A stretch of DNA of 64,000 nucleotides. It comes from Protopterus annectens (Eukaryota; Chordata; Ceratodontiformes; Protopteridae). The position numbers were made by a program, and so were the translations under genes. This document shows positions 13,059-24,189 of the stretch, in pieces. Numbering within the stretch: position 1 is the first letter of the stretch; each line of letters begins with the position of its first letter. The notes under the pieces were generated by a model, which was not told where the DNA came from, did not search any database, and saw only the letters and a list, made by a program, of their open reading frames with translations. The stretch spans positions 1,615,940,778 to 1,616,004,777 of the forward strand of contig NC_056725.1 of the NCBI RefSeq assembly GCF_019279795.1, given 5' to 3'.

Positions 13059-14599
13059 TGCCAGGACATAGTGCTAACATAGTGTTTGATTGAGTTCATA
13101 CAGACACAGATACACATTCAACAAAAACAGTACTGTTAATTGCTATACATATCTTGCTACTTGCCCTGACAATTGGACACTTGATGAGTATTTTTTTTTC
13201 TTTTTCCTGCCCACATTCACTTCTTTGGTGTCAGGTTTGTCCTCTTCTACCCCACCCCACCCCCACCATGTGCAAATGATTATGACTGTGCCCTGCCCTT
13301 TGCATGTGTCTTTGTGGCTTCTGGTTGCATATATGTCTGATGCACAGAGTGGATAGTTAATGCTTGCTTACTCAAAAGCTTGCTTTAATGTAAATGTATT
13401 GCAGAATGAATGTTTTAATTTATTGTTTATACTAATTTGTGAATTATTGTTATATAATTTTTGACCCTCATTACACTTCTGTTAGTATTCTTAGTAATGC
13501 ATTCAAAGTCGATATTTAAGTATTTCTTACTGGTATACTTGTGCAAATGATGCTACCATTGACCTACTCACTGGTTTATATACAGTAGTCAATTGAAATG
13601 CTGGATGCATAGTTGGATAAAATCCATGTGTATATTGCAAACATCAGTCATAAGCTATCACTTACATTAGTGTACCCCTGGGACATGTTCCAGCTTAGGG
13701 ACATATAAGAATTTGCATATTACATTAATAAGTGATATACCTCTTTTTTTCCCATGCAGGCTCTAGATTTACCTTGTTAATACTGCAGGTGTAATATGTG
13801 TCCTTGGGGGTGTCTTTGTCTGATGCTAACAGAACACAACTATTACATGGTTACGTAAAGGCTGGGCAGTTTTGCATGCATCGACTTTGTATATGATTAG
13901 GTTCTTAGGTTTCCACTTAGACAGTCAATGAGTGTGTTGTCCTTTGCTTGTTAGTCACAGCCTTGGCATATTGTGCATGTCTACATTTGCTGGGAGTGTC
14001 TGCAGCTGGTGGTTCTCTTTGAGATTCCTCTTTTGCATTTGCTGGTTCTGCTGTGCCTGCCTATGGTCCTGGAAACTGTGGTCCTACCTGTAATTGTTCT
14101 TGTTGAAGCTGTTTCCTGAGATTTATATAGACCTAGATATAGATAAAAGACTTAGATATACACACACATATATATGTACATATGTATAGCCATATAGCCA
14201 GTGAGAAGGGTGGGATAGAATAAGCACTGAGGGAGAGAGAGTAGAGGAGAGAGATCCAATTGAAAAAAACTTTTGTATAAGATGTGTCTTATTCTGCAAC
14301 TATCAAGAGGATTGTTTTCTATTTTTTGTATAATTTGTATTGTGATGCATATCATCTGTATTTCATCTCCCTTTCTTTATGTAGGCATATCTGGTTCTTA
14401 GTTTGCATGACCACCTGCACATGGTAAGCTCACCTTTAGTATTTTTATTAATGTACATAAGGTAGATGTATGTCTACCTGAAAGTCATTTTTATTGCATT
14501 AGCATCCCTTATTTTTTAACATACATTTCTTATAATATAATTTTGATAAGTTTGTATTCTATTTCTCTCTTTGTTGTGTTGATTACTTGTTATCATAGG

Positions 14600-15489
14600 T
14601 GATCTTATCAGTGGCATTGTAGAACTCTTACCACCTAATGTTACCCTCTAATGATGTTGATGTCAGTGATGAAGAGGCATGATATGGGTGTGCAGATGGT
14701 CAGCCTGACAATGAGATTGTGCCTACAATATCCCCTGCCTATGTTTTGGAAAAAGTCAGCATATCTTCACATACCCATGACACAGAGACCTTAGACAGGG
14801 TGACACAGTTGATCTGGATAGTGTAGTTACACCAGCTGCAGAACTGGTTGGTTTTCCCTGTAGCCATCATTTGGGCAAAGTGCCACAAAGGTGGGTTGGT
14901 AGAGGTGCTTCGAAGAGGTCTTCTGTCCACCCTCCACCAGATGATGGTGTGTCAGTCATTGCCACATGACATATGTGTAGGGCCATCACAGAGGCACAGG
15001 TACATTCCACCAGGGCCTCAGAAGAGATAGTGCAAATAATAAATGTGCATTCTGACATGTGGGACTGGCTGAACCATGTTGGTGACTTCTTGGACAGGAT
15101 GAATGGCATACTGGATCAGCCAGTGTCAGTAATGGAATGTCTGCTATTGGAGAATCAGCATCCACAAGGCTGAAGAGCCACTACATCATCTGATGTTAGC
15201 TGCCATGGTCATGTAAGATCCTGATCCCATAGTGGCACTACTTCCACTGCATTGTCAATGACTGCAGTGTCCACACTTGGATGTGGTAGGCCACATGATC
15301 ATGGTTCAGGATATAGTTGGGATGACAGCTTGCCCCATAGACATCACGCTTATTCAGGTAGCACCACCACTTCTAGCCAGTGCCAAGGAATTAGCAGCAC
15401 AATTCCTAGCTGAGGTAGTTCTCTTAGTCAGGGGTGATGATGCTGAACTGACTAGTCTACCATGCATGGCTCACACCTGCCCATGATGC
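14600..15489 (+). pseudogene. Harbinger Myb-like protein gene, duplicated C-terminal part (copy 2)
   Basis: Second copy of the 12,180-13,060 segment, made by the tandem duplication. It repeats VFPVAIIWAKCHKGG (14,848) and SEEIVQIINVHSDMWDWLNH (about 15,030) with only scattered changes, including a small insertion near 15,150 (GAGAATCAG) that alters the frame end. It has no Myb/SANT domain of its own, so it could never have acted alone. Confidence 0.7.
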
Positions 15490-15562
15490 CAGGACATAGT
15501 GCTAACATAGTGTTTGATTGAGTTCATACAGACACAGATACACATTCAACAAAAAAAAAACT

Positions 15563-15569
15563 CACACAC

Positions 15570-15650
<81 letters not shown>
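15563..15650. repeat. (CA)n microsatellite
   Basis: Long CA array preceded by an A-run, present only in copy 2 of the tandem duplication. Confidence 0.98.
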
Positions 15651-15652
<2 letters not shown>

Positions 15653-16639
15653 ATCTAAACAGTACTGTTGATTGCTATACATATCTTGCTACTTGCCCTG
15701 ACAATTGGATACTTGATGAGTATTTTTTTTTCTTTTTACTGCCCACACTCACTTCTTTGGTATCAGGTTTGTCCTCTTCTACCCCACCCCACCCCCACCA
15801 TGTGCAAATGATTATGACTGTGCCCTGCCCTTTGCATGTGTCTTTGTGGCTTCTGGTTGCATATATGTCTGATGCTCAAAGTGGATAGTTAATGCTTGCT
15901 TACTCAAAAGCTTGCTTTAATGTAAATGTATTGCAGAATGAATGTTTTAATTTATTGTTTATACTCATTTGTGAATTATTGTTATATAATTTTTGACCCT
16001 CATTACACTTCTGTTAGTATTCTTAGTAATGCATTCAAAGTCGATATTTAAGTATTTCTTAGTGGTATACTTGTGCAAATGATGCTACCATTGACCTACT
16101 CACTGGTTTATATACAGTAGTCAATTGAAATGCTGGATGCATAGTTGGATAAAATCCATGTGTATATTGCAAACATCAGTCATAAGCTATCACTTACATT
16201 AGTGTACCCCTGGGACATGTTCCAGCTTAGGGACATATAATAATTTGCATATTACATTAATAAGTTATATACCTCTTGTTTTCCCATACAGGCTCTAGAT
16301 TTACCTTGTTAATACTGCAGGTGTAATATGTGTCCTTGGGGGTGTCTTTGTCTGATGCTAACAGAACACAACTATTACATGGTTACGTAAAGGCTGGGCA
16401 GTTTTGCATGCATCGACTTTGTATATGATTAGGTTCTTAGGTTTCCACTTAGACAGTCAATGAGTGTGCTGTCCTTTGCTTGTTAGTCACAGCCTTGGCA
16501 TATTGTGCATGTCTACATTTGCTGGCAGTGTCTGCAGTTGGTGGTTCTCTTTGAGATTCCTCTTTTGCATTTGCTGGTTCTGCTGGGCCTGCCTATGGTC
16601 CTGGAAACTGTGGTCCTGCCTGTAATTGTTCTTGTTGAA

Positions 16640-17530
16640 GCTGTTTCCTGAGATTTATATTGTGTAACATGGTACAGATTGTGAATATTTGGACAGAGGT
16701 TGCTGGGTTGTACCGCAGGCACCTCCTGATGTGTCTAGACACTGGAACCTTGATTTGAGCAAGTCAAGTACACATTTAATGATATTCCTAGTCTTCGCAT
16801 GGGCATCATTCTATCCTCATACAGTGGGGTTGTGTGTTTCTCATAGATGTCATGAGCCAAGCTAAAAGTGCATAATCTGCAGCCCCCACTAAATGCCCTT
16901 TAGGAAAGTTACCCATAGCAAACCTTGTGTACAACTCACAGATGTGCCATATGTCAGAGTAATGAAAACTACCTGGGTTACCTGCACAAACATTGCAGAT
17001 GATCCCTTGAGCATTACAGACAACCTGACAATTTATAGAGTGGTATCCTTTCCTGTTACTGTACCTCCTTCCCTGTTCATTGGGTGGGTCTTTTATTTCT
17101 ATGTGTTTGCAACCTATGGCCTCCAAAACTACCAGGAAGTATGCTAGTGTATTAAATTTCTTCATGATTCTTGCTCTCTGCTCTGGGATGCGTGGGAAAC
17201 AGATATGATACCTTTCATGTTGTAGCATTGCATTTAGAAACTAATGCAATAGTCTAGAAGCTGAGGCCTTTGACACTTCTAACATGTCCCCTGTGGGTCT
17301 TTGGAAAGTATCTGTAGCTAGTACATGTAAAGTTATACATATCTTTGTTTCCACAGGGATGGGTTCTCCATGACTCTCCTGGGGCCTTGAGTGAGGAAGG
17401 CAGAGGTTGCACATTTCCTTTAGTGTTTCCCTGCTCACTCAGTATAGCTGCACAGTTTCTGTGTTATGCAGTCCATGGTAAGTCAAACAGGGTCTAAACA
17501 CCTTCTTCTTCTTCTTGACTGAGGTCTGGC
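16640..17530 (-). pseudogene. HARBI1-like PIF/Harbinger transposase, element 1
   Basis: DDE transposase of PIF/Harbinger transposons. Pieces in order on the minus strand: 17,438-17,241 (SRETLKEMCNL, then IPVETKICITLHVLAT, the N-terminal helix-turn-helix region), 17,228-16,806 (EAIGCKHIEIKDPPNE, NRKGYHSINCQVVCNAQGI, NPGSFHYSDIW, DYALLAWLMTSMRNTQ) and about 16,720-16,640 (LRYNPATSVQIFTICTMLHN, the conserved C-terminal helix). The blocks match HARBI1 in order and spacing. At the expected catalytic positions the first Asp is Gly (AIGCKHI instead of AIDxxHI) and the second region has HYS where HDS is usual, besides frameshifts. It is inactive, and convergent with the Myb-like gene. Confidence 0.88.
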
Positions 17531-17539
17531 AGCAGCAGT

Positions 17540-18264
17540 ACCTTGAATAAAAGCCTGTTGCACATACAAGTTAATGATGGTAGCAACAACCCTTAATATT
17601 TTTCCCCTAAGTGTAATTGTGGCTGTATTTCAAAGAGTTAAATTTCAGTTCAAATGGCTACACTGAGTGTACATGATTACTTTATAGGTTTATGAATAGC
17701 TTCACCATGTTGAATCCATTAATTAGTATGTAATTCAGCTACTTATGCTTTCATCAGCATATTCTTTAATTTACCCTTGTTTTGAGGCTCTACACTAAGT
17801 GCAGAGCTATTTAATGAATACAAAATAGCTTGCTATTATGTGGGCAGCTCTGTGTACATAATAGCAGCACTTAGTGTAAGTGTTCAGGAATCTGCCTCAG
17901 TATGTCGTGCCTAAACAGTAATGTCTTAATTTTTCTTGATTTCTTTTATATATTTCTTTCTTCATATCATAATACTCCCTTGTCTTATTCTCTAAATTCT
18001 CAAATACATTTTTATACATTTCCTCATATTTCACCTTTTCTTCCTTTCTTATATCATCCTGCCATTGAAAAAGAACACTTTTTATTTTTAAATTAAAGCC
18101 ACCATTCAGACCAGTTTTTATAGAAGTCCTTCATGGTTATATGATCCTTCCATAACAGTAATACTCCCACCTCTCTAATTCCATCCTACAATTTCTCATT
18201 TATTCTTTTTATTCCTTTTCCTATTTGAATACGCTCCTTTTCTTCCATCACCTTGATCCACATC
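17540..18264. other. Gene-free stretch with a nested inverted repeat
   Basis: No gene seen. ACACTAAGTGC (17,792-17,802) is repeated inverted as GCACTTAGTGT (17,867-17,877), with a second pair inside (CTATTATGT / ACATAATAG). This could be a small foldback element or part of the Harbinger right end; neither is proven. Confidence 0.45.
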
Positions 18265-18553
18265 GATAATTTATTTATTTATTTATTTACATTTTCAGTG
18301 GAGGCCCGGGGAGAAAAGCTCCACAGTTAAAATAAACAGACAGTAGTTACATTGGATTACATAGCGATTAACAATTTAACATAGCAATTATTTACAACAT
18401 ATTTACAGATGAAGAACATAGTACATCAGTAGACAACTAGAATCTTTATCTGTGAAGTACATAACAGACAGTAACAAATGTTACAATAAGAAGTTCCTGC
18501 TGTATAATAAGTACTAGGCTTATGAGCATCTGAGCTTGCTATAATCAAGGTAG

Positions 18554-19170
18554 TTAGTGGAGTGGAAAGAAAGGTAGTGGTTGGATGGGGTGGGTGATAT
18601 TAGAGTGGGAGTTGCAAGGGCATAGCCAACATGTTTTTAGGTGCGCTTTTAGTAAAGTTTTGAAGTGGGTGCATGATGGTACGGAGGTAATTGTGGGTGG
18701 AAGGGAGTTCCATAATTTGGCTTTGGTGCAAGAGAATAGTGCTTCACCAGCAGTGTTATTGGCTTTAGTGATCTGCAAGTGCTTTTTGTTGCTGGATCTT
18801 AGTGGTCTGGTGGTGCGATAGGGTTGGAGTAGATTCTGGAGGGATGGGACATTTAGTGGATGGTTTACTAGTTTGTGGGCGAGTGAGAGTTGATACCACT
18901 GAAGGAGGTGAGGGAGTTCAACCCAACCCTGTTCAGCAAGTGAGAGACAGTGGTGACTACGGTAGGATGCCCCTGTGGCGAATTTGGCAATTTTGTTGTA
19001 GCAGGTCTCTAGCTTGTTTAGATCACATAGCCTTAGGTTGGTATATATTGGAGAGGCATAAAGTAGGGTGGAGATAAGGTGGGAATTTGCTATTGAAATG
19101 TTTGCTGCTTTGGTGAGAAGTTGCTTATTTCTGTATAATGCTCCTAGTTTTTTGTGGACTTGTTTATGGT
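18554..19170 (-). pseudogene. L2 ORF2 C-terminal region, out of frame
   Basis: Directly continues the ORF2 above after the frameshift: KKLGALYRNKQLL, LLYASPIYTNLR, FATGASYRSHHCLSLAEQGW, then EALFSCTKAKLWNSLP and FKTLLKAHLKTCW, and a stop at 18,554. These are the post-RT conserved motifs of L2/CR1 proteins ('A...WN.LP...', 'FK..LK..L'). No further stop interrupts it, so a single indel inactivates the protein. Confidence 0.88.
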
Positions 19171-21711
19171 CATGGATATGCGAATGTCAAATTTTAGTTT
19201 ATTGTCTATTTCCACTCCTAGCAATTTGGTGTGTTCAGTTGGGTATACAGTGGTGTTGTCTTTTGCTGTGATGTTAAAGTGAGAGTTGTTTTGAGTATGT
19301 TTGGTGGGTTGGAAGATGAGTAGTTTAGTTTTGTTTGGGTTGAGTATTAATTGGGCATTGGATAACCAAGTTTCAACAGAGGAAAAGGCTTCCTGTGTGA
19401 CTTTTTGCAGTTTGGGTAGGGACTGGGCTGAGCAGATGATGGTTGAGTCATCTGCGTGTTGTATGAGTGTGCCATGTTTGGTGGCAGAGGCTAGATTATT
19501 GGTGTAAACAGAGAAGAGTAGGGGTCCAAGGATGGATCCTTGGGGAACCCCTATGGAGACAGGTAGTTGGGGAGATATGTCATTCTGCCATACAACAGAT
19601 TGTTGGCGGTCAGACAGGTAACTCTGAAACCAGTTGGTGACTGATTGAGAGAAGGATAGGTTATTGAGGACAGAGATAAGTTGTTTGTGTGGGACCATGT
19701 CAAATGCTTTAGATAGGTCTAGGAAAGTAGCAGAGGAGAGATAGCCATTTTTTTTATGCTGAAGGATAGTGTTAGTAAAGGATAGTAAGGCAGTGGTGGT
19801 GCTATGGTTTGGTCGGAAACCATGCTGAGTATTGGAAAGGAGTTTGTTAGTAAGGAGGTAGTCTGAGACCTGAGAGTGTATGCATCTCTCTAGTATTTTG
19901 GAGAGTGGAGAGAGAATAGCTATGGGGCGGTAATTGGTTAGTTCTGTGGAGGGTCCACCTTTGTGGAGGGGAATTATATGTGATACTTTCCACAGTGTGG
20001 GAACATAACTTTCTGATAGAGATTGGTTAATCAAGATGAATACTGGGTAGGCCAAAGCATCAGCTGCAATTTGTAGGTATTCACTTGGGAGGTTGTCTGC
20101 TGCTAATTTGGTGGGTTTAAGTTTAGTTAAGAGTTTTTTTATGTTGGAGGTAGGTACAGGAGAAAAAGAGAAGGCAGTGGGGAGATTACTAGTTGAAGGT
20201 GTGGGTTGGAGGGGAGGGGGGTTGTGTTGTTTAGCTAGTGATAGTATGGCTTGTGTGAAGTGTGTGTTGAATGAGGTAGCAATATTTTCTGAGGAGTGAG
20301 GGATGTTAGCAGGAGGGGTACTGACTTTACCTGGGTGGAGGATGGAGTTTATGGAGGACCAGAATTGTTTGGGGCTGTGATGTGAGGAGTCTAGGGCAGA
20401 CTGGTAGTATTGAAATTTGCCCTGTTTTATTAGCTTTTTGACTCTATTGCATAGTTCTAGGAATTTCTGTCTAGTTGAAGGGGTTTTGGTTTTGCGCCAG
20501 TGCTCCCAGGCTTTATCCCTGTTTTTCATTTCTGACTTAGTGGTTTTCTGTAGCCATGGGGAGGGTTGTGCTTTGGTTCTGGAAAGTCTTATGGGGGCAT
20601 AGTAATTAAGGATGCTCAGGAAGATAGTATTAAAAAATTCAACTGTGTCATCAAGACTGAGGTACTTTAGAGGATGCCAGTTACATTCTTTGAGGGATGA
20701 GATGAATGTGAGTGGGTTAAAGTTTAGTTTTTTACATATTTGATGGTAGATGACAGGTTTAGCTTGGTATAGGTATTTTTTGAATAGGAATGTTGGGGAG
20801 TGATCACTGAGGCTATCTGATAAGCACCCTGTTATATATGACTGGGGGCTCTTACTGACTAGTATCCAGTCCAGGGTAGTGTGCTTGCTGGAGTTTTTAT
20901 TTATCCTGGTTGGTGACTGGACTAGTTGGGTGAAGCCATGAAGGTTTACATGATGGGCTGGATGGTTGCCAGAACAGGATTGCCAGTCAATATTGAAATC
21001 ACCTAAAATTATAGTTTCTTGGGGGAGATGGTGGGTAGACCAGCTGAGGAGGTTTTTTAGTGGAGGGATGTTTTGGCCAGTTGGGAAGTAGCATCCAATT
21101 ATGTTGATGGTTTTGTTTTGGTTTATTTTGAGGTTGGTATATATTATTTCTTCATTGCCTATTTGTGGAGCTGATGATTTTAAGATCTGGATGTTTAGAT
21201 GCTGTTTAAACATTATAGCTACACCGCCTCCTTTCTTGTTTAGCCGGTCTACTCTTAGTATGCCGTAACCTCTAGGGAGTATTTGCTCACTGGTAATGTG
21301 AGGTTTTAGCCAGTTTTCTGTCAGGATGACTATATCTGGGGAGTACAAGTCTATGGTGGCATGGAGTTCATGGACTTTGTTGGATATACTTCTAATATTT
21401 AGGCTTAGTAGAAGGAAGTCACTTGGCTTTCTATTGGCTGTAATATGGGAGAAGTTGTGGTTTCTAGTCTGATTATGAGGATTGGGGGTGGAGATGGTAG
21501 GGCCAGGGTTGGGGTGGATGTCTCCACTTAGGGCTAGTTTTGATATGCATGAGGTTATTAGTTTTCTCAGTTTTTGAATGTGTTTGTTTATAAGGAAAAC
21601 TTTATGATTGTGTTCTGTGGGTAATAGGTATGGTGGGAGGGTTACTATGTTAAGTTGTAGGGATGCTGTATGTTTGAGTAATATAGTTGGTAGAATATGT
21701 GGGGGGTGCAC
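19144..21711 (-). CDS. L2 LINE ORF2: endonuclease-reverse transcriptase (855 aa, frameshifted at 3' end)
   Basis: Encodes the enzyme that nicks target DNA and copies the LINE RNA onto it. Residues 59-71 (LALSGDIHPNPGP) form a 2A-like motif near the N-terminus. APE endonuclease blocks: N105 (LSLNIRS), E132 (ILTENWL), GGGVAIMF 161-168, GDFN 237-240, D281 (TLDWILVS) and SDH 302-304. RT blocks: NYRPIAILSPLSK, QHGFRPNHST, FLDLSKAFD 663-671, GVPQGSILGPLL 720-731, HADD 752-755 and LNPNKTK. The usual Y of the YADD catalytic box is H. The frame ends after FDIRISM by an indel near 19,170; the normal C-terminus continues in the next frame down to 18,554. The start at 21,711 is the first ATG of the open frame. 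Confidence 0.93.
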   Translation of the reverse strand: MHPPHILPTILLKHTASLQLNIVTLPPYLLPTEHNHKVFLINKHIQKLRKLITSCISKLALSGDIHPNPGPTISTPNPHNQTRNHNFSHITANRKPSDFLLLSLNIRSISNKVHELHATIDLYSPDIVILTENWLKPHITSEQILPRGYGILRVDRLNKKGGGVAIMFKQHLNIQILKSSAPQIGNEEIIYTNLKINQNKTINIIGCYFPTGQNIPPLKNLLSWSTHHLPQETIILGDFNIDWQSCSGNHPAHHVNLHGFTQLVQSPTRINKNSSKHTTLDWILVSKSPQSYITGCLSDSLSDHSPTFLFKKYLYQAKPVIYHQICKKLNFNPLTFISSLKECNWHPLKYLSLDDTVEFFNTIFLSILNYYAPIRLSRTKAQPSPWLQKTTKSEMKNRDKAWEHWRKTKTPSTRQKFLELCNRVKKLIKQGKFQYYQSALDSSHHSPKQFWSSINSILHPGKVSTPPANIPHSSENIATSFNTHFTQAILSLAKQHNPPPLQPTPSTSNLPTAFSFSPVPTSNIKKLLTKLKPTKLAADNLPSEYLQIAADALAYPVFILINQSLSESYVPTLWKVSHIIPLHKGGPSTELTNYRPIAILSPLSKILERCIHSQVSDYLLTNKLLSNTQHGFRPNHSTTTALLSFTNTILQHKKNGYLSSATFLDLSKAFDMVPHKQLISVLNNLSFSQSVTNWFQSYLSDRQQSVVWQNDISPQLPVSIGVPQGSILGPLLFSVYTNNLASATKHGTLIQHADDSTIICSAQSLPKLQKVTQEAFSSVETWLSNAQLILNPNKTKLLIFQPTKHTQNNSHFNITAKDNTTVYPTEHTKLLGVEIDNKLKFDIRISMTINKSTKN

Positions 21712-21720
21712 AGGGATGGT

Positions 21721-22002
21721 TCATGAGTTGGTGGGAGGGGAGCTGAGTGAGGGTGAGACATGAGTGGTGGTGTGAGTAGTAGTACAGTGGTAGTGGTTGA
21801 GTGGGGGAATGATGGAGCTTTGGTAGGATGTAAGATATGCAAGGAGAGTGCATGCAGTGAGCATAGGTAAGGTATGCTTGTACATGTTAGTTGAGGAGGT
21901 GTGATAGTAGTGGGAAGATAGAGGAGGTAGTGTTGGGTTAGCGCTGTGGTTGGCTATTGGAAAGATGGGAGGGGTTTGTGAGTGTAATAAAGGTGGGACC
22001 AC
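21721..22002 (-). other. Pro/Ser/Thr/His-rich open frame upstream of L2 ORF2
   Basis: 93 codons, low complexity (Pro, Ser, Thr, His), ending about 10 bases before the ORF2 ATG. It could be a short or truncated ORF1 or 5' leader of the L2, but the composition bias (CT-rich strand) also permits a chance open frame. No domain recognised. Confidence 0.25.
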
Positions 22003-22100
22003 TGGGGGCAGGAGTGAATAGGGGGCAGGGTGGGGAGTGAAGTGGGTAGAGACCCTGTTAGTTGCTCTTATGAGGGGGCTGGAAACAATCAGTTAACAGA

Positions 22101-22498
22101 GTTAACTGATAAATGAACATATGATAGTGACAAGGGTGGTTGTAGTTTTAAAAATGGTGCCTGCCACAGGTAATATTTATTAACTTTGGGATTGTCTTAA
22201 GGTAATAAACAGGGAAGGGGGGGAGAACAAGGGTGTGAGCAGGCAGTTCTTTGTACTGCTGCTAATGAGCCAAAGCAAAGACAAGTTTGTGTTTAAGAAA
22301 CAATCACAATTGACCAAGGACTGCTCTTAAACTGTAAGTCATTTCTTAACCATTTCTCAGGTGGAAAAACAGGATAACCTTGTATCAGTAGGCTACTGTG
22401 GTCTCAGTTTAAATTAACAAACACACAGTATTGATCAGTTATGGATACTATTTGCTAACAGAAGGGAATAAGAGAGAAAGTGGAAGATGAATGTGTGT

Positions 22499-22557
<59 letters not shown>

Positions 22558-23290
22558 GGGGGGGTGGGGAGTGGGGGGGGCTGCTTACAAGCCAAAGCAG
22601 AGTGCTCTCCAGGGGAAAATGAATATTGGCTCAAACAGGTAGACACATACTCAAAGTTAACTTTAGCTGTTTGCAGACAGTTCAGACCCGGGCTGCACTT
22701 TTCTTATAAGAATGATAAAGGTGGTACCGCAGTTGAATACTTAAGAGTGGTGTTAGGTCTAGAAAAGAAGAGTACAGAGAGGAGTAAGCACTTTTGAAAT
22801 GGTAAATATATATTATAAAGATTACAAAAAACAAACTTAGCAAATAGCTACTGCATGCAAGAAAATGTCTTGAACCAACTACTATTATATGCAGATCTTG
22901 AGCCAATTGGAAGAAACACCTGTTAGAAGAAACCTCAGACAGTTATGCAGTCACATATAAAAATATAGCGAGAAGCAATCTGTCGTGGTTCTCCAGTGTG
23001 ATTCTATCCACCAGTAACAGCACAATTATATAGAAATAATTAGACACCAGTATGAGCTGTCTACACACAACACAATTACATGAATAACATTAGTGAACAA
23101 GGTGCAGCTATGCAAATAAACCATATTATTATACTAAAAACAACTTGGTGCAGACAAAATGCTAGCATGCCATAGTAACTTCAACATAAATAGGCATTTA
23201 CAGTTGTAAAACACTTACTGGAGAGACACTGAGCTCCTCATGGGGCCTGTAGCAGAGTGGATTGTAGTTTTAAAAATAATTAATTAAATA
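22101..23290. other. Gene-free stretch with TG array
   Basis: No gene or recognised element. It contains the (TG)n array at 22,497-22,554. The 22,480-22,797 open frame is created by that array. From 22,800 to 23,290 the sequence is AT-rich without motifs I can name. Confidence 0.4.
22495..22555. repeat. (TG)n microsatellite
   Basis: Uninterrupted TG array followed by a G-rich run. Confidence 0.98.
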
Positions 23291-23299
23291 ATAATTGGT

Positions 23300-24150
23300 C
23301 TGAAAGACCCATCACAGCTGTATCACCATCTGCTACACCCAAGCCTTCTGATAATACAAAATAATCAGCATCAGATCCAAGTGTTTTCCTTTTTGCAAGT
23401 CTATTGAATTTTGTTCCACACAGTTAATCTTCCACATTTGATCACTTCCTGTATTTTGTTTTAGGTATTTCCTTTTCCTTTTACATTTTTCCTTAAATCA
23501 CAATTAATGTTCCCTGCAATTATAATCTTTATGTTAACCAGCACGTAGTCTAATACTTGTTGAAATGCATTATCTCTTTCTCTGCTAGTTCTATATGCAT
23601 ATAATGCTATAATTTCAAAAATATGTTCGCTCTACCTCACATCCACAACAGTTAACCCTCCCATCATTACCAACATTACTTCTAGTAATTTTACTGTTTT
23701 TAACACAATGCAGCCACTCCAGAACAATGTTTACTTCCTAAGTTCCATATTATATTTCCACTCTGTTAGCACGCTTTCTTCACTTCTCAAGAGTCTTACA
23801 CCCTCTAACATAATAACCTTCACATCAAATTTAGAACATCATTCCAGTATCCCTATCCTTCTTACAGTGTTAAAAATAGTACTATTCACATTTACTGAAA
23901 GTACTCTAAAATTGTTGCTTTTCCTTATTTTTAAGTTTCACGGAAATATTTTTAAATTTTTGTTTGTTTATTTTTATTCCTTCCCCATTGAATATATTTT
24001 CCTGGGTTTATGTACAAATAATCCTTGGTCTTCAGACTCAGATTTTTCACTGGCTAGAACTTCATCTAGTTTATACTCTCCCCAACCTCTTGTATATATT
24101 ACATACGTTTTCTTTCATTTCCCTTTCTTTTCCATTATTTAACATTTACT
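23300..24150 (-). pseudogene. Tx1-like LINE ORF2 endonuclease fragment
   Basis: On the minus strand at about 23,600-23,480 one frame reads FEIIALYAYRTSRERDNAF, then AGNINCDLRKN, and further on EVIKCGRLT. This order matches the middle of the APE endonuclease of Tx1/L1-type ORF2 ('NVYAP...RR..F', 'GDFNC.L'); GDFN has become GNIN. A later piece (VMGLSDQ) recalls the terminal SDH motif. Many stops; no RT portion found here, so the copy is 3'-incomplete or rearranged. It follows the ORF1 remnant in the same orientation. Confidence 0.6.
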
Positions 24151-24189
24151 CTTGACAATCTATCCAAAATAAAAATTATCCCCACAAAA

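Larger units (their letters stand above)
11693..16660. repeat. ~2.4-kb tandem duplication inside the Harbinger element
   Basis: Copy 1 is about 11,693-14,128 and copy 2 about 14,129-16,660. They start with related TAGATATAGATAAAAGA words and both end GCTGTTTCCTGAGATTTATAT. Identity is very high by eye (a few percent substitutions); the Myb C-terminus is offset by 2,421 bases. Copy 2 alone has an added A-run plus CA array at 15,550-15,650. Copy 1 carries at its right end only the last part of the transposase (minus strand, about 14,000-14,128); the body of the transposase exists only once, to the right of copy 2. The breakpoint lies in TA/TG-rich simple sequence, consistent with slippage or unequal exchange. 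Confidence 0.95.
11150..17530. mobile_element. PIF/Harbinger DNA transposon (core), internally duplicated
   Basis: Two convergent genes typical of PIF/Harbinger are present: a Myb/SANT-like DNA-binding gene on + (from 11,167) and a HARBI1-like DDE transposase on - (17,530-16,640). Harbinger elements need both proteins, the Myb-like one helping the transposase enter the nucleus and bind ends. The termini and 3-bp target duplication were not identified. An inverted repeat at 17,792-17,877 might be near the right end. Both genes are broken, so the copy is dead. A ~2.4-kb segment covering the end of the Myb gene through the end of the transposase is duplicated in tandem. Confidence 0.75.
18265..22100 (-). 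mobile_element. L2-clade LINE, nearly intact
   Basis: Element read on the minus strand: 5' region near 22,100-21,720, ORF2 21,711-18,554, a short 3' UTR, and a 3' end at about 18,268 that finishes in (AAAT)n-type tandem words (seen on + as TTTATTTATTTATTTATTTA, 18,270-18,290), typical of L2 3' ends. Only one frameshift separates ORF2 from being fully open, so this is among the youngest insertions in the window. The exact 5' end was not located. Confidence 0.88.

Noticed and set aside
20093-20602. Plus-strand frames opposite the L2 ORF2
   Set aside because: Shadow frames of a clear minus-strand coding sequence.
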